Shown: piece by piece, positions 26,151 to 34,430 of the stretch
How positions within the stretch are numbered: the first letter of the stretch is position 1
How the letters are laid out: the number at the start of each line of letters is the position of its first letter
Assembly (NCBI RefSeq): GCF_001317355.1
Contig: NZ_LKET01000032.1
Coordinates: 186,001-250,000 of the forward strand
Origin: Oxobacter pfennigii
Lineage (GTDB): Bacteria > Bacillota > Clostridia > Clostridiales > Oxobacteraceae
Reading direction: 5' to 3'
Length of the DNA stretch: 64,000 nt
The notes under the pieces: generated by a model
Told to the model about the DNA's origin: nothing
What the model saw: only the letters and a program-made list of their open reading frames with translations
Databases searched by the model: none
Program-made: the position numbers and the translations under genes

Positions 26151-27146
26151 CTATCTCCATGGCGATGGTATAAACAATTTATTGAAAAGGTTTACGGCAT
26201 AAATATCTGTCATGCCTGCTATATAATCGCATACCACGCACTCTTTATCATCTAGTTGAAGCCTTTGCTTGAATTCTTCCGGAAGTTCTCCGGTATTTTT
26301 ATTAAAATGCTCAAAGAGCATGGTTACAACATATCTTGCTTTATTCTCGTCACTCTTTGCTCTGGAGCCAATGTATACCTTGTCAAACATAAACTGTCTG
26401 ATTTTATCAGTAGCTGATTGTATTTCCGGGCTCATTAAAATAAAATCCTTCCCTATGCTGAAGTTGATTATATCTGTAATCATGGTGTTGATTCTCTTTG
26501 AATGTGTGTGCCCTAATATATTCAAAAACTCTGAGGGTATATCAGAATTAGATATAATATTTCCCCTTATGGCATCGTCTATGTCATGATTTATATATGC
26601 TATCCTGTCAGCGTATTTCACAATACCGCCTTCTAAAGTGCAGCAGGTATTTTCCCCGCAGTGGTTTAAAATTCCGTCTCTCACCTCATAGGTCAGATTC
26701 ATTCCCTTGTTATTCTCAAGTACATCCACTACTCTTAAACTTTGCTCGTTATGCTCAAACCCTTTTGAGCAAATCTCATTTAAAACGTTCTCACCGGTGT
26801 GCCCAAAAGGTGTATGCCCGAGATCATGACCAAGGGCAATGGCTTCCGTCAAATCTTCATTAAGCCGCAGTGCCCTTGCAATAGTTCTGGCTATCTGGGA
26901 TACTTCCAGAGTATGAGTAAGCCTGGTGCGGTAATGGTCCCCTTCAGGTGCTATAAACACCTGGGTTTTATGTTTTAATCTTCTGAAGGATTTTGAATGG
27001 ATAATCCTGTCCCTATCCCTCTGAAAATCAGTCCTTATATCGCATTTATCCTCAGGAATTACCCTCCCCTTTGATTCAAAACTCAATGTTGCATAGGGAG
27101 AAAGTATTTCTTTTTCCAGTTTTTCATAATTTTCTCTTATATTCAT
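26151..27146 (-). CDS. dgt: Deoxyguanosinetriphosphate triphosphohydrolase-like protein (HD domain)
   Basis: 331 aa. Members hydrolyse dNTPs to deoxynucleosides and triphosphate. Seen: FQRDRDRIIHSKSFRRLKHK near the N-terminus, the HD metal site RTRLTHTLEVSQIARTIAR (His about 72) and ALGHDLGHTPFGHTGE (HD about 111-112), and YADRIAYINHDIDDA near 185. Length suits the short dGTPase-like class 2/3. ATG 27146 has GGAGG. It precedes dnaG-rpoD, the common clostridial order. Confidence 0.93.
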   Translation of the reverse strand: MNIRENYEKLEKEILSPYATLSFESKGRVIPEDKCDIRTDFQRDRDRIIHSKSFRRLKHKTQVFIAPEGDHYRTRLTHTLEVSQIARTIARALRLNEDLTEAIALGHDLGHTPFGHTGENVLNEICSKGFEHNEQSLRVVDVLENNKGMNLTYEVRDGILNHCGENTCCTLEGGIVKYADRIAYINHDIDDAIRGNIISNSDIPSEFLNILGHTHSKRINTMITDIINFSIGKDFILMSPEIQSATDKIRQFMFDKVYIGSRAKSDENKARYVVTMLFEHFNKNTGELPEEFKQRLQLDDKECVVCDYIAGMTDIYAVNLFNKLFIPSPWR

Positions 27147-27272
27147 AATCTTCCTCCGGTAAAGTATAAACTTTATCTTATATTATATACGATAAAAATA
27201 TATTATTCCCTTCTTTTTATATGTAACAGTCATATATTATAATGAGATATTTTTTGTTTATGAGGTATTGAA

Positions 27273-28343
27273 ATGCCTTTAAAAGAGTTTATGCCCGTTG
27301 ATGAGTTAAAATTACAAATACTTTCTCAATATCCCTTTGAAGTATATGATGTTTTGCCCATAAAATTTAAGGATACAGATAAACAACGGGCTGTATATAA
27401 AGTTTCCTGCTCCGATGGTTTTAAATGTTTAAAAAAAGTGTATTTTGATGAAAGCAATTTACTTTTTGTCTATTCGGTAATTCAGTGGTTTTCCATAAAC
27501 GGCATAGGTGTGCCGAAGCTTCTGCCCACAAAATCCGGTGGCAGGTATGTAAAATATAATGATAACCTTTTTATAGTCACCGACTGGGTTGAGGGCAGAA
27601 AGTGTAATTATGACAATGAGGAGGATGTGGCAATTGCCGCCGAAAATTTAGGAAGGATGCACCGTTTGTCCTATTGCTTCAAGCCTATCCCTGGGAGCTT
27701 TATAAGAAAGGAAGAGATAAACTGGTATAAATCCTTCAACAAAAAAATGCTCCAGCTTATAGAGTATTACAATAAGCTGACAAAATCAAAAAAAGAATTC
27801 TCCAGATTATTTATAGAAAACTTCGATTATTATTTTGAAAGGGCAAAGCATGCAGTAAAAATTTTAAGCATGTTGGATATGGATGAATTAGCCAGCCCGT
27901 CGGAAAAATACAATACTATATGCCATTTGGATTATGTCAATAAAAATCTTATAATAACGCCTGAAGGTTCACTATATGTCATTGACTTTGACAAATCAAA
28001 AATAGATATACCAATACATGATATCGGCACATTCTTAAAGAGAATATTAAAAAGAAAGGGCACCAGCTGGGACTTTGATATTTTAAAACTAACCTTGGAA
28101 AATTACGAAACCCAAAACCAGCTTACAAAAACAGAGCTCTTAGCCCTATATGCCTTTTTAGAATTCCCGCAGAAATTCTGGAAGGTATCCCGGGATTATG
28201 TAAGCAGTAAAAGCAATTTGAATTCTAAAATACAACTGCCTATTTTAACCAAGACCATATCCCAGATAACGGACAATTATGAGTTCTGCTTTAAGTTTCA
28301 GAATTATCTCGAAAATAGATATGATATAAATCTTAAGTTTTGA
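27273..28343 (+). CDS. CotS-family spore coat kinase-like protein
   Basis: 356 aa with the aminoglycoside phosphotransferase/choline kinase fold typical of CotS and YutH. An N-lobe (about 35-100, ending FIVTDWVEGRKC) precedes the catalytic stretch CHLDYVNKNLIITPEG near residue 230 and the metal-binding VIDFDKSKIDIPIHDIGTF. Family members are spore-coat associated and expressed in the mother cell; substrates are unknown. It is a lone plus-strand gene divergent from dgt, with GAGGT before the ATG. Confidence 0.88.
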   Translation: MPLKEFMPVDELKLQILSQYPFEVYDVLPIKFKDTDKQRAVYKVSCSDGFKCLKKVYFDESNLLFVYSVIQWFSINGIGVPKLLPTKSGGRYVKYNDNLFIVTDWVEGRKCNYDNEEDVAIAAENLGRMHRLSYCFKPIPGSFIRKEEINWYKSFNKKMLQLIEYYNKLTKSKKEFSRLFIENFDYYFERAKHAVKILSMLDMDELASPSEKYNTICHLDYVNKNLIITPEGSLYVIDFDKSKIDIPIHDIGTFLKRILKRKGTSWDFDILKLTLENYETQNQLTKTELLALYAFLEFPQKFWKVSRDYVSSKSNLNSKIQLPILTKTISQITDNYEFCFKFQNYLENRYDINLKF

Positions 28344-28364
28344 AAATCTTATTTTCTCTTAATA

Positions 28365-28398
28365 TTAAAAAGGGTATTGCACTTTTAAGCGATACCCT
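28365..28398 (-). terminator. Terminator after the NimA-like gene (convergent with cotS-like gene)
   Basis: Minus-strand hairpin AGGGTATCGC / GCAATACCCT followed by UUUUUAAU. Confidence 0.75.
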
Positions 28399-28424
28399 CG
28401 TCTCACTGGTATGGGAAATAGTAA

Positions 28425-28910
28425 TTATTTTTTAACGCTGACGTATTCAATGGCTTCTTTTCCGGTTATATGTTCGACGTCAATTGCAATAATATAAGCT
28501 TGCGTACATCCGGTTATTTCCTTATGTTTGGCCTCTTCGGGCTGATCTCCTGAATACTTTTCAACTAAAGCCTCAAAAGCTTCCAGCCGTTCATTACCTT
28601 CTGCAATTCTTGCTTCGCCGAAAGCAATAACGCTGCGGAAATAAGTAGTATATTTTTCGCTTACTACCGTATCTTCATCTATCACTGAAAATGATACCTT
28701 GGAGTTCTTTAAAATAGCATCGATTTTATGCCCGGCTTTTGCTGAATGAAAATAGATTTTATCATTGAAATAGACATAGCTTATTGGAACCGCATAAGGA
28801 TAATCTCCATCACCTAAGCAGGCCAGGACACCATTTGTGCATCTGTTCATTACAGCTGCTGTGTCTTGCATTGATAATAACTGCCTGCCCCTTCTCATTT
28901 CTCTAAACAT
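28425..28910 (-). CDS. Pyridoxamine 5'-phosphate oxidase-like flavin-binding protein, NimA type
   Basis: 161 aa. Split-barrel FMN-binding fold; begins with MRRGRQLLSMQDTAAVM and continues GVLACLGDGDYPYAVPISYVYFNDKIYFHSAKAGHKIDAI, the pattern of the NimA/NimB (5-nitroimidazole reductase) branch. Cytoplasmic; such proteins reduce nitro compounds or act on unknown substrates. ATG 28910 has GAGGA eight bases upstream. It is transcribed alone from a promoter at 29118-29146 through a ykkC-family riboswitch leader, an unexpected combination. Nitroimidazole reduction is only an inference from family. Confidence 0.87.
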   Translation of the reverse strand: MFREMRRGRQLLSMQDTAAVMNRCTNGVLACLGDGDYPYAVPISYVYFNDKIYFHSAKAGHKIDAILKNSKVSFSVIDEDTVVSEKYTTYFRSVIAFGEARIAEGNERLEAFEALVEKYSGDQPEEAKHKEITGCTQAYIIAIDVEHITGKEAIEYVSVKK

Positions 28911-28969
28911 TGGTTATTTCCTCACTTTCATCGGATAATGATTAATATTGATGATATGCAAACAATGTT

Positions 28970-29008
28970 AAAAATAAAAAGTCCGGAAAATACGTTTTAA
29001 TACCTCCC
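28970..29008 (-). terminator. Expression-platform terminator of the second ykkC-family riboswitch
   Basis: GGGAGGTA (29001-29008) can pair with TATTTTCC (28985-28992), partly through G-U pairs, followed by a U-rich run. The 5' arm is the conserved GGGAG end of the aptamer, so ligand binding should prevent termination. Confidence 0.65.
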
Positions 29009-29100
29009 AGGCTTTTATCCTTCGTGTACACAGTTACACTGTGCGTTTTATCTCGGTCCGGACCGGTTTTTTAAAAAACTGCGGAACCCTATAAAACTTT
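29003..29100 (-). ncRNA. ykkC-family riboswitch, guanidine-I-like (subtype 1), upstream of the NimA-like gene
   Basis: Minus strand, in order: GTTTTAT (P1 5' arm), AGGGTTCCG, a small AT hairpin, CGGTCCGGACCGAGAT, ATAAAAC (P1 3' arm, exact complement), a CACAGT/ACTGTG hairpin, then ACACGAAGGATAAAAGCC and TGGGAGG. The last block matches the guanidine-I consensus ACACG-GAGGGAUAAAAGCC-CGGGAG closely, and spacing between CGG and GAGA is conserved although the usual ACUGGUCC is changed to UCCGGACC. Guanidine is the likely ligand; that alteration leaves some doubt. Confidence 0.78.
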
Positions 29101-29117
29101 GAATATGAATTTTTTTT

Positions 29118-29146
29118 ATAATATCATAGGTCGTTAACTTTTTCAA
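29118..29146 (-). promoter_or_regulatory. Sigma-A promoter of the riboswitch-NimA-like transcript
   Basis: Minus strand TTGAAA (29141-29146), 17-base spacer, TATTAT (29118-29123); the expected transcript start lies about 15 bases before riboswitch P1. Confidence 0.78.
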
Positions 29147-29401
29147 TCTTAATTTCATTACCTTCTCCTCCACGAAAGACTCAATTCTGTCGTGTGAAAT
29201 AATATTTACCCTCGTTAATGATCATTTCCGGGAAAATTACCTGTTAATTCCTGATTATAGTGGTATAATAATATTATCTCTAAAAAGATAATGAATAAGA
29301 TTATATGTCAATGGTATTGTAACTTTAGTACCTATCTTATTAAGAGGTTTAGCCTGTACTTTAAATTTATACGAAAATTTAATTTGAGAGAGGTACAATA
29401 A

Positions 29402-29902
29402 GTGAATAATATATTCAACAAAAAGAAACACAAAATAAAAAAGGTAATTTCAATGAAAAGATTTATTGCTGAATTGGGAATTGATTTTTCTGAACACTTA
29501 AAGCAACGGATGATGGAACTTGAACTGCGCTGCGTCCTTACAAGAGACGAAGATGAAAACCGTGTTGACCTTAAGCACGTAGAACACACGTATTATAATT
29601 GCAATACTAATTCAGAAGGCAATCTGGATATGAATCAAAAAGAATATGTTTATGGTCAATTAGTTTTTACAGATGATAAATTATATTTTTCTGAAAGCTG
29701 CACCATAAGTAATGATGTCATGCAAGCGCCTATTGTTGATGTTATATACTCTTCTTTAAACAGTGAATCTATAGTTTTCAATGACGGTACCCACGCAAAA
29801 GTAATAGATGACAGCAATATTGATTATATTATAGATACCTTATTAACGGTATTTCCTCAAGTATCAGATGAATATATTGCCATTATGTCAAAATATCTGT
29901 AA
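29402..29902 (+). CDS. Uncharacterised 166-aa protein
   Basis: No family recognised. GTG start at 29402 behind GAGAGG; an internal ATG at 29453 with AAGG is an alternative that would drop a Lys-rich 17-residue leader. The protein is soluble and acidic apart from that leader, without signal peptide or membrane segment, and contains an alternating beta-like middle (KEYVYGQLVFTDDKLYFSES) and an Ile/Asp-rich end. It stands alone on the plus strand with a good terminator and is convergent with the zinc-ribbon gene. Confidence 0.7.
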   Translation: MNNIFNKKKHKIKKVISMKRFIAELGIDFSEHLKQRMMELELRCVLTRDEDENRVDLKHVEHTYYNCNTNSEGNLDMNQKEYVYGQLVFTDDKLYFSESCTISNDVMQAPIVDVIYSSLNSESIVFNDGTHAKVIDDSNIDYIIDTLLTVFPQVSDEYIAIMSKYL

Positions 29903-29921
29903 TATAAAAACATACAAAATG

Positions 29922-29952
29922 AAAAAGTGAAGCTTATGCTCCACTTTTTTTT
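29922..29952 (+). terminator. Terminator after the 166-aa gene
   Basis: AAAAAGTG / CACTTTTT with an inner AGC/GCT pair and a run of eight U; it touches the stop codon of the convergent gene. Confidence 0.85.
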
Positions 29953-30133
29953 ACCATCTGTTGCCGAAGCTTCCGCTTCTATTGTTATTTCTTTGCTGTT
30001 TTCTGGCTTTTCTGCAATCAGGGCACCTTAATGGTTCATTATCAAATCCTTTTTCCTTGTAAAAAGCCTGTTCGTTTTCAGTAAAAACGAATTCCGCATT
30101 ACAATCTTTACAAATTATAACTTTATCTGCCAT
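29951..30133 (-). CDS. Small CxxC-type zinc-ribbon protein
   Basis: 60 aa. Two cysteine pairs, CKDC (about 8-11) and CPDC (about 37-40), frame a short beta/turn region, then a basic, Asn/Arg-rich tail. This matches the probable zinc-ribbon family zf-trcl, small proteins of unknown role suspected of nucleic acid binding. ATG preceded by AAGGAGG. Confidence 0.82.
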   Translation of the reverse strand: MADKVIICKDCNAEFVFTENEQAFYKEKGFDNEPLRCPDCRKARKQQRNNNRSGSFGNRW

Positions 30134-30324
30134 ATCTATATACCTCCTTAATTTATTTGGATAATTTAGTTCTAACTTCTCACTCCAATAAATTAAAGAG
30201 AGTTGTATTCAAAAAATCAATCCATTTTTAATATATAGTAGCTAACTTAATGAGTGTATCACACTTTTTAATATTGCACCATATATATTATTTTTAAAAT
30301 GCAGCCTCTTACTGATAGAAACAA

Positions 30325-30840
30325 TTATTGTTTTCTGGGATTCAATATCATCATCATGTTTTTTCCTTCCAGCCTCGGCTGCTTCTCAACTGTTCCCACG
30401 TCCTTTATTGCATCGGCAAATTTATCAAGGACTTCCGTTCCGATAGTGGTATACTGCATCTCTCTGCCCCGGAATCTTATGCTGACTTTGACCTTATCCC
30501 CGTCCTGCAAGAACTTATATGCATTTTTAACCTTGTAGTTAAAATCATGTTCTTCAATTTTTACAGAGATTCTTACTTCTTTAAGTGAAACAATCTTCTG
30601 ATTTTTTTTAGCTTCCTTCTCTTTTTTGCCCTGTTCAAACAAATACTTCCCATAATCCATAATTTTGCATACCGGCGGTGCCGCACCGGGTACGATTTTT
30701 ATAAGGTCCAGATTTTTCGAAATTGCCATCTCCTGTGCATCCTTTGATGACATAATTCCTAACATAGTTCCGTCTGAATCGATAAGCCTGATTTCCCTAT
30801 CCCTAATATCTTCGTTTATTGGCAGCTCATTTTTTCTAAT
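30325..30840 (-). CDS. infC: Translation initiation factor IF-3 with a non-canonical AUU start
   Basis: 171 aa from the AUU at 30840. The frame also offers ATG 30855, but that codon overlaps the ribosome-binding site GGAGG and has none upstream, while AUU lies eight bases after GGAGG, the classic infC arrangement that allows autoregulation by IF-3 itself. N-domain IRKNELPINEDIRDREIRLID, DYGKYLFEQGKKEKEAKKNQ linker, C-domain KIEEHDFNYKVKNAYKFL and VSIRFRGREM. Downstream rpmI and rplT, the usual operon partners, are absent. Confidence 0.93.
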   Translation of the reverse strand: MRKNELPINEDIRDREIRLIDSDGTMLGIMSSKDAQEMAISKNLDLIKIVPGAAPPVCKIMDYGKYLFEQGKKEKEAKKNQKIVSLKEVRISVKIEEHDFNYKVKNAYKFLQDGDKVKVSIRFRGREMQYTTIGTEVLDKFADAIKDVGTVEKQPRLEGKNMMMILNPRKQ

Positions 30841-31063
30841 ATAAAACACCTCCATTGATATTTATGATTACAATAATAAAAAATTAAAGAGCGAATACAC
30901 AAAAAAATCCACTCTTCACCGCATTCAAATATTAATCCTATTACATTTTGGCTGTAAATAAAATTACTATTTAAAACGAGAAGCATATATTTCCTATTTC
31001 TGTAATCATTTTATTATAACATTGATTTTCAATATTGTATGCATTATTTTTATAGGCAATACC

Positions 31064-32125
31064 CTAACCAATACTTTGAAGACCGGATTTCATAGCCAGC
31101 TTTCTTAGAAATGGATTATACATGGCCGGGGATTTTAAATTTTTAATGAGTAAATTTAATTTTATATCCTTTATTTTCTGCTTATACCTGTCCAAAAATC
31201 CATCAATTCCATCTTCAAGGCTTTGAGTCAAATATAAAGAGCTCTTTAGCGCATAGCTTATGCCTTCTGCTGAGCTGGGGCTTATAGCACCTGCTGCTTC
31301 TCCGATAAGAGCAATTGAATCCTTCCCGGCATAAAATTGAGATACTCTCGTTGGTCTATAAATAAATGCACCTTGGGTTTTTATTTTCTTATCAAAATTA
31401 AAGCCTATTTGCGTCAGCTTGGTTTTCAATGCATCATATTTTTCTTTTGCCTTATCTTTGGGCTTAAGAGCTGAACCTAGCAATATATAATTTTCCTTTG
31501 GTATTATCCATGAGTAAAAATCACTTATTTCTTCATCAAAAATTGCCGTATAATAAGGGATATTGTATGGACATTCAAACCATTCCTGAATTGCGATATA
31601 CTCTTGTGGAGCATTTGTTTCTTTGCTTATGAAATTCCTTACCCTTGAAAATGCTCCGTCAGCACCTATAATCATCTTGGTTTTTGCTGATATCTCTTGT
31701 CCTCTATTAATATATCCGACTTCGTATCCGCCGGGTATTTCAGAGAAGCTTTTAAAAATGGAATTAAATTTCTTATCCACTTCCTCTGGAATTAATGATA
31801 CAAGCCATCTGTCAAATTTATTCCTATCCATGTTAAAATAGAATCTCTGATAGAGCCTTTCAAGATTGTTAGTTAAATCAATGGTTCTTACGGCAAAAAG
31901 CTGGGGATCAACCAGGATTTCTTTTGGTATGCCTAATCCTAATTTTGCAATCATCTTCTGTGCATCAGGCGCCAATAATCCTCCACAGCATTTATCTATA
32001 TGGTTCTTGGAATTGTCATTATCTAATTCCCTCTTATCTATCAATAAAACCTTATATTTTCTGCCAATAAGACGTGCAAGATTAGACCCTGCCGGTCCTG
32101 ACCCTACTATAACGATATCATACAT
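31064..32125 (-). CDS. FAD-dependent oxidoreductase, geranylgeranyl reductase/CbrA-like
   Basis: 353 aa. FAD-binding Rossmann motif IVGSGPAGSNLARLIG at the N-terminus, IIGADGAFSRVR near 155 and ALIGEAAGAISPSSAEGISYA near 275, the GD-like FAD phosphate site of the group 2 flavin monooxygenase fold. Closest recognisable groups are geranylgeranyl reductase-type and E. coli CbrA; the substrate may be an isoprenoid or another hydrophobic compound, not decidable here. ATG 32125 has GAGG eight bases upstream and is preferred to 32131. Confidence 0.83.
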   Translation of the reverse strand: MYDIVIVGSGPAGSNLARLIGRKYKVLLIDKRELDNDNSKNHIDKCCGGLLAPDAQKMIAKLGLGIPKEILVDPQLFAVRTIDLTNNLERLYQRFYFNMDRNKFDRWLVSLIPEEVDKKFNSIFKSFSEIPGGYEVGYINRGQEISAKTKMIIGADGAFSRVRNFISKETNAPQEYIAIQEWFECPYNIPYYTAIFDEEISDFYSWIIPKENYILLGSALKPKDKAKEKYDALKTKLTQIGFNFDKKIKTQGAFIYRPTRVSQFYAGKDSIALIGEAAGAISPSSAEGISYALKSSLYLTQSLEDGIDGFLDRYKQKIKDIKLNLLIKNLKSPAMYNPFLRKLAMKSGLQSIG

Positions 32126-32173
32126 AAACATAACCTCATAAAATAATCATAAACACAATAAGTACTTATAACC

Positions 32174-32395
32174 TCATTCTTTATTAATAATTTCATTTCT
32201 GTATTCCAGAATATCACCCGGTTGACAGTCCAATACTTTGCATATAGCTTCCAATGTCGATAATCTGATGGCTTTTGCCTTTCCGTTCTTCAGTATAGAA
32301 AGATTTGCCATTGTTATTCCCACTCTCTCTGAAAGCTCTGTCACACTCATTTTTCTTTTAGCCAGCATCACATCGATATTTATTATAATCGCCAT
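32174..32395 (-). CDS. XRE-family transcriptional regulator (YozG-like)
   Basis: 73 aa, essentially a single Cro/CI helix-turn-helix: ML-AKRKMSVTELSERVGITMANLSILKNGK, then a short C-terminal helix ending in CQPGDILEYRN. ATG 32395 is eight bases after GAGG. It follows the DUF2975 gene almost without gap, a recurrent pair in Firmicutes in which the regulator probably controls its membrane partner. Confidence 0.9.
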   Translation of the reverse strand: MAIIINIDVMLAKRKMSVTELSERVGITMANLSILKNGKAKAIRLSTLEAICKVLDCQPGDILEYRNEIINKE

Positions 32396-32405
32396 ATTAT
32401 CCACC

Positions 32406-32879
32406 TCAGATTGTCAGATCATTTTCTGATTTTATATCTATGGCATTTTTTAATAATTTTTGAAGGACAGCAGCAAATACTGCGATAACAACAGGAGCAA
32501 AGGTAAGTGCCAATCCTATTATTATGATGCCCGGAGCATCATCGGTCTCTGCCATGAGATAAAAGAGAGGCATACCTGCTCCATAAATTATACCTATGAT
32601 GGAAGCATAATATTTTATGTGTTTTAAAGAATTTACTGATGCTTCCGAGAAAGCCTTGTTTTTATCGATATAGCATAAGAGCTTAAAAGCTTGATGCAAA
32701 ACAAGATAAAAGGGTACCGCTGACACATACATGCCTATGATTACCGGATACAGCAAATAAAGCGAATAATGGTTTACTGCTTCTTTAGCTATGTAAGGCA
32801 GTCCAAATATACACAAAGCAAGAACTGGTATAGCTAAAAGTATAACTGCCATCTTTAAAAAAAGTGTTTCACTTTTCAT
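32406..32879 (-). CDS. DUF2975 family membrane protein
   Basis: 157 aa with four predicted membrane segments (about 10-32, 43-65, 90-112, 122-145) and a short charged end. Matches the DUF2975 family by layout and by its link to an XRE regulator. Function unknown. Confidence 0.85.
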   Translation of the reverse strand: MKSETLFLKMAVILLAIPVLALCIFGLPYIAKEAVNHYSLYLLYPVIIGMYVSAVPFYLVLHQAFKLLCYIDKNKAFSEASVNSLKHIKYYASIIGIIYGAGMPLFYLMAETDDAPGIIIIGLALTFAPVVIAVFAAVLQKLLKNAIDIKSENDLTI

Positions 32880-33096
32880 AAAATCACCCCATTATCTTGA
32901 TAATAGAAATATTATAATATTATATTTATCGTTTTACAATAAATATTTATCATTTTATATTATTAATTTATCGTATGTATGTTTACTACACAAAATGAGA
33001 AGAATGTGTGACAATCTAGAAAAACTTTGCTTAATCCTTGAAATGTGAATTAAAAATACCGTAAAATTCATCTCTGAATAATAACGGTATATGGAG

Positions 33097-34140
33097 TCAC
33101 GATTTAACTAAATTTTCACTCTTTATTATTTGCGGCGGCTGTTCCATCCATTTGTTTTCAATCAATATATCCAGACCATCCTCAGCATACTTGGAAACTT
33201 CTGCTATGGAGCCTATATAATAAGACTGCAGATCATGACGCATTACTGTAGGCAAGGACATGCCATCCTGACTTATTTTGGCTGCATACAGCATAGAAAT
33301 ATGGTTAAGCATAAGTTTATCTGAAAAAGGAGCTATTGTTGAATCTGTAACAAATGAATCTGATGTAGATGGGATTGGTATATCATCTTCTATAAGTATA
33401 TTGGTAAGTATTTTAATCTTTTTATTTGCAAGGTCTCTGCCTCTGTAAAAGTAGTCGCTGACCTTTTTAGATCGTGCTACTTGAGCAAAGCCCGTTATAA
33501 GTCCTTTTCCTATTATGTTGTATCTTAAACTCGCAAAAACAGAAGTAATCTCTCCCCCTAATAAGGTCCTTTTCTGTCCAAGAAATCCATCAGAATGTAT
33601 ATTCTGCTTACCAATGTAATCTATACTTTTAGAAAATTCAAGCCTTGGAGCTTTTATATAAAGGCCTTGCTGCTGCAGCAAATCTACCGCTTCATTGAAA
33701 AGTTCGGCTGACTCTCCTATACAATTTGAAAAGAAATCACGCATATCCGGTCGTGCAATATGATTAAGTATCAGAGTGTAAGCATTCATTCCAATCTGTC
33801 CCATGTTGACTAAATAGAAGATGTAAAAAGGATCTGTATAAAGTCTTGGAGCATTTATATCGACATCATTATCGCCAAAACCATCAGGTATAGGAAATCC
33901 TTCTTTATTAAATTGGTCGGTAATTACCTGTATATGACCGTTAGAAATATCAACTGCATGCTTTAGAACAGAAAGTATTTCTTCATCCTTAAGCCTACTC
34001 ATGAAATGCTTTAACATGCATAAAGCCATTGTATCGCTTATGTAAGTATTCCAAAGACCTGATACTTCTGAAACGATAAGGTCTATCTCCGTTTTATTTT
34101 TCACACTTATATCCTCCTTCAATATATCACTCACACTCAA
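33097..34140 (-). CDS. DUF3231 family protein
   Basis: 347 aa made of two similar all-helical halves (about 10-170 and 175-335), each with an LW..Y-type start, GFPIPDGFGDNDVD-like or DDIPIPSTSDSFVT segment after a helix pair, and a helix with M.....YI... This duplicated, ferritin-like layout fits the DUF3231 family of endospore formers; function not established. Lone gene with upstream AGGAGG. Confidence 0.82.
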   Translation of the reverse strand: MSVSDILKEDISVKNKTEIDLIVSEVSGLWNTYISDTMALCMLKHFMSRLKDEEILSVLKHAVDISNGHIQVITDQFNKEGFPIPDGFGDNDVDINAPRLYTDPFYIFYLVNMGQIGMNAYTLILNHIARPDMRDFFSNCIGESAELFNEAVDLLQQQGLYIKAPRLEFSKSIDYIGKQNIHSDGFLGQKRTLLGGEITSVFASLRYNIIGKGLITGFAQVARSKKVSDYFYRGRDLANKKIKILTNILIEDDIPIPSTSDSFVTDSTIAPFSDKLMLNHISMLYAAKISQDGMSLPTVMRHDLQSYYIGSIAEVSKYAEDGLDILIENKWMEQPPQIIKSENLVKS

Positions 34141-34188
34141 TAGTCTTTGTTATATGCAACAAAAATATTAATGAAATTCCTATAAGTT

Positions 34189-34368
34189 TTATAAAATACC
34201 TTTCATCACGGAGTGTCTGGCTAATCTCCTATACCTGTTATTTCCCACCATTTTATTGACTCTATCTCGATGCTGACTAATCCATTCTGCTGCTACATCT
34301 GTTTTGGTAGAATAGAAACCGAGCAGTGCGGAAGTTAAAAATCCCTGCATAAAATGGAAGAACTCCAT
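34189..34368 (-). CDS. Possible small protein of 59 aa
   Basis: From ATG 34368, which has GAGGGGTG six bases upstream: a hydrophobic N-terminal stretch (FFHFMQGFLTSALLGFYS) then a basic C-terminus. No family recognised. The good ribosome-binding site is the main support; it may be a chance ORF next to the IS remnant. Confidence 0.4.
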   Translation of the reverse strand: MEFFHFMQGFLTSALLGFYSTKTDVAAEWISQHRDRVNKMVGNNRYRRLARHSVMKGIL

Positions 34369-34430
34369 TGCAAGCACCCCTCAAATAATATAACCTTTTT
34401 AGTGACCAAACTGAAAAGGACAATAATGAG

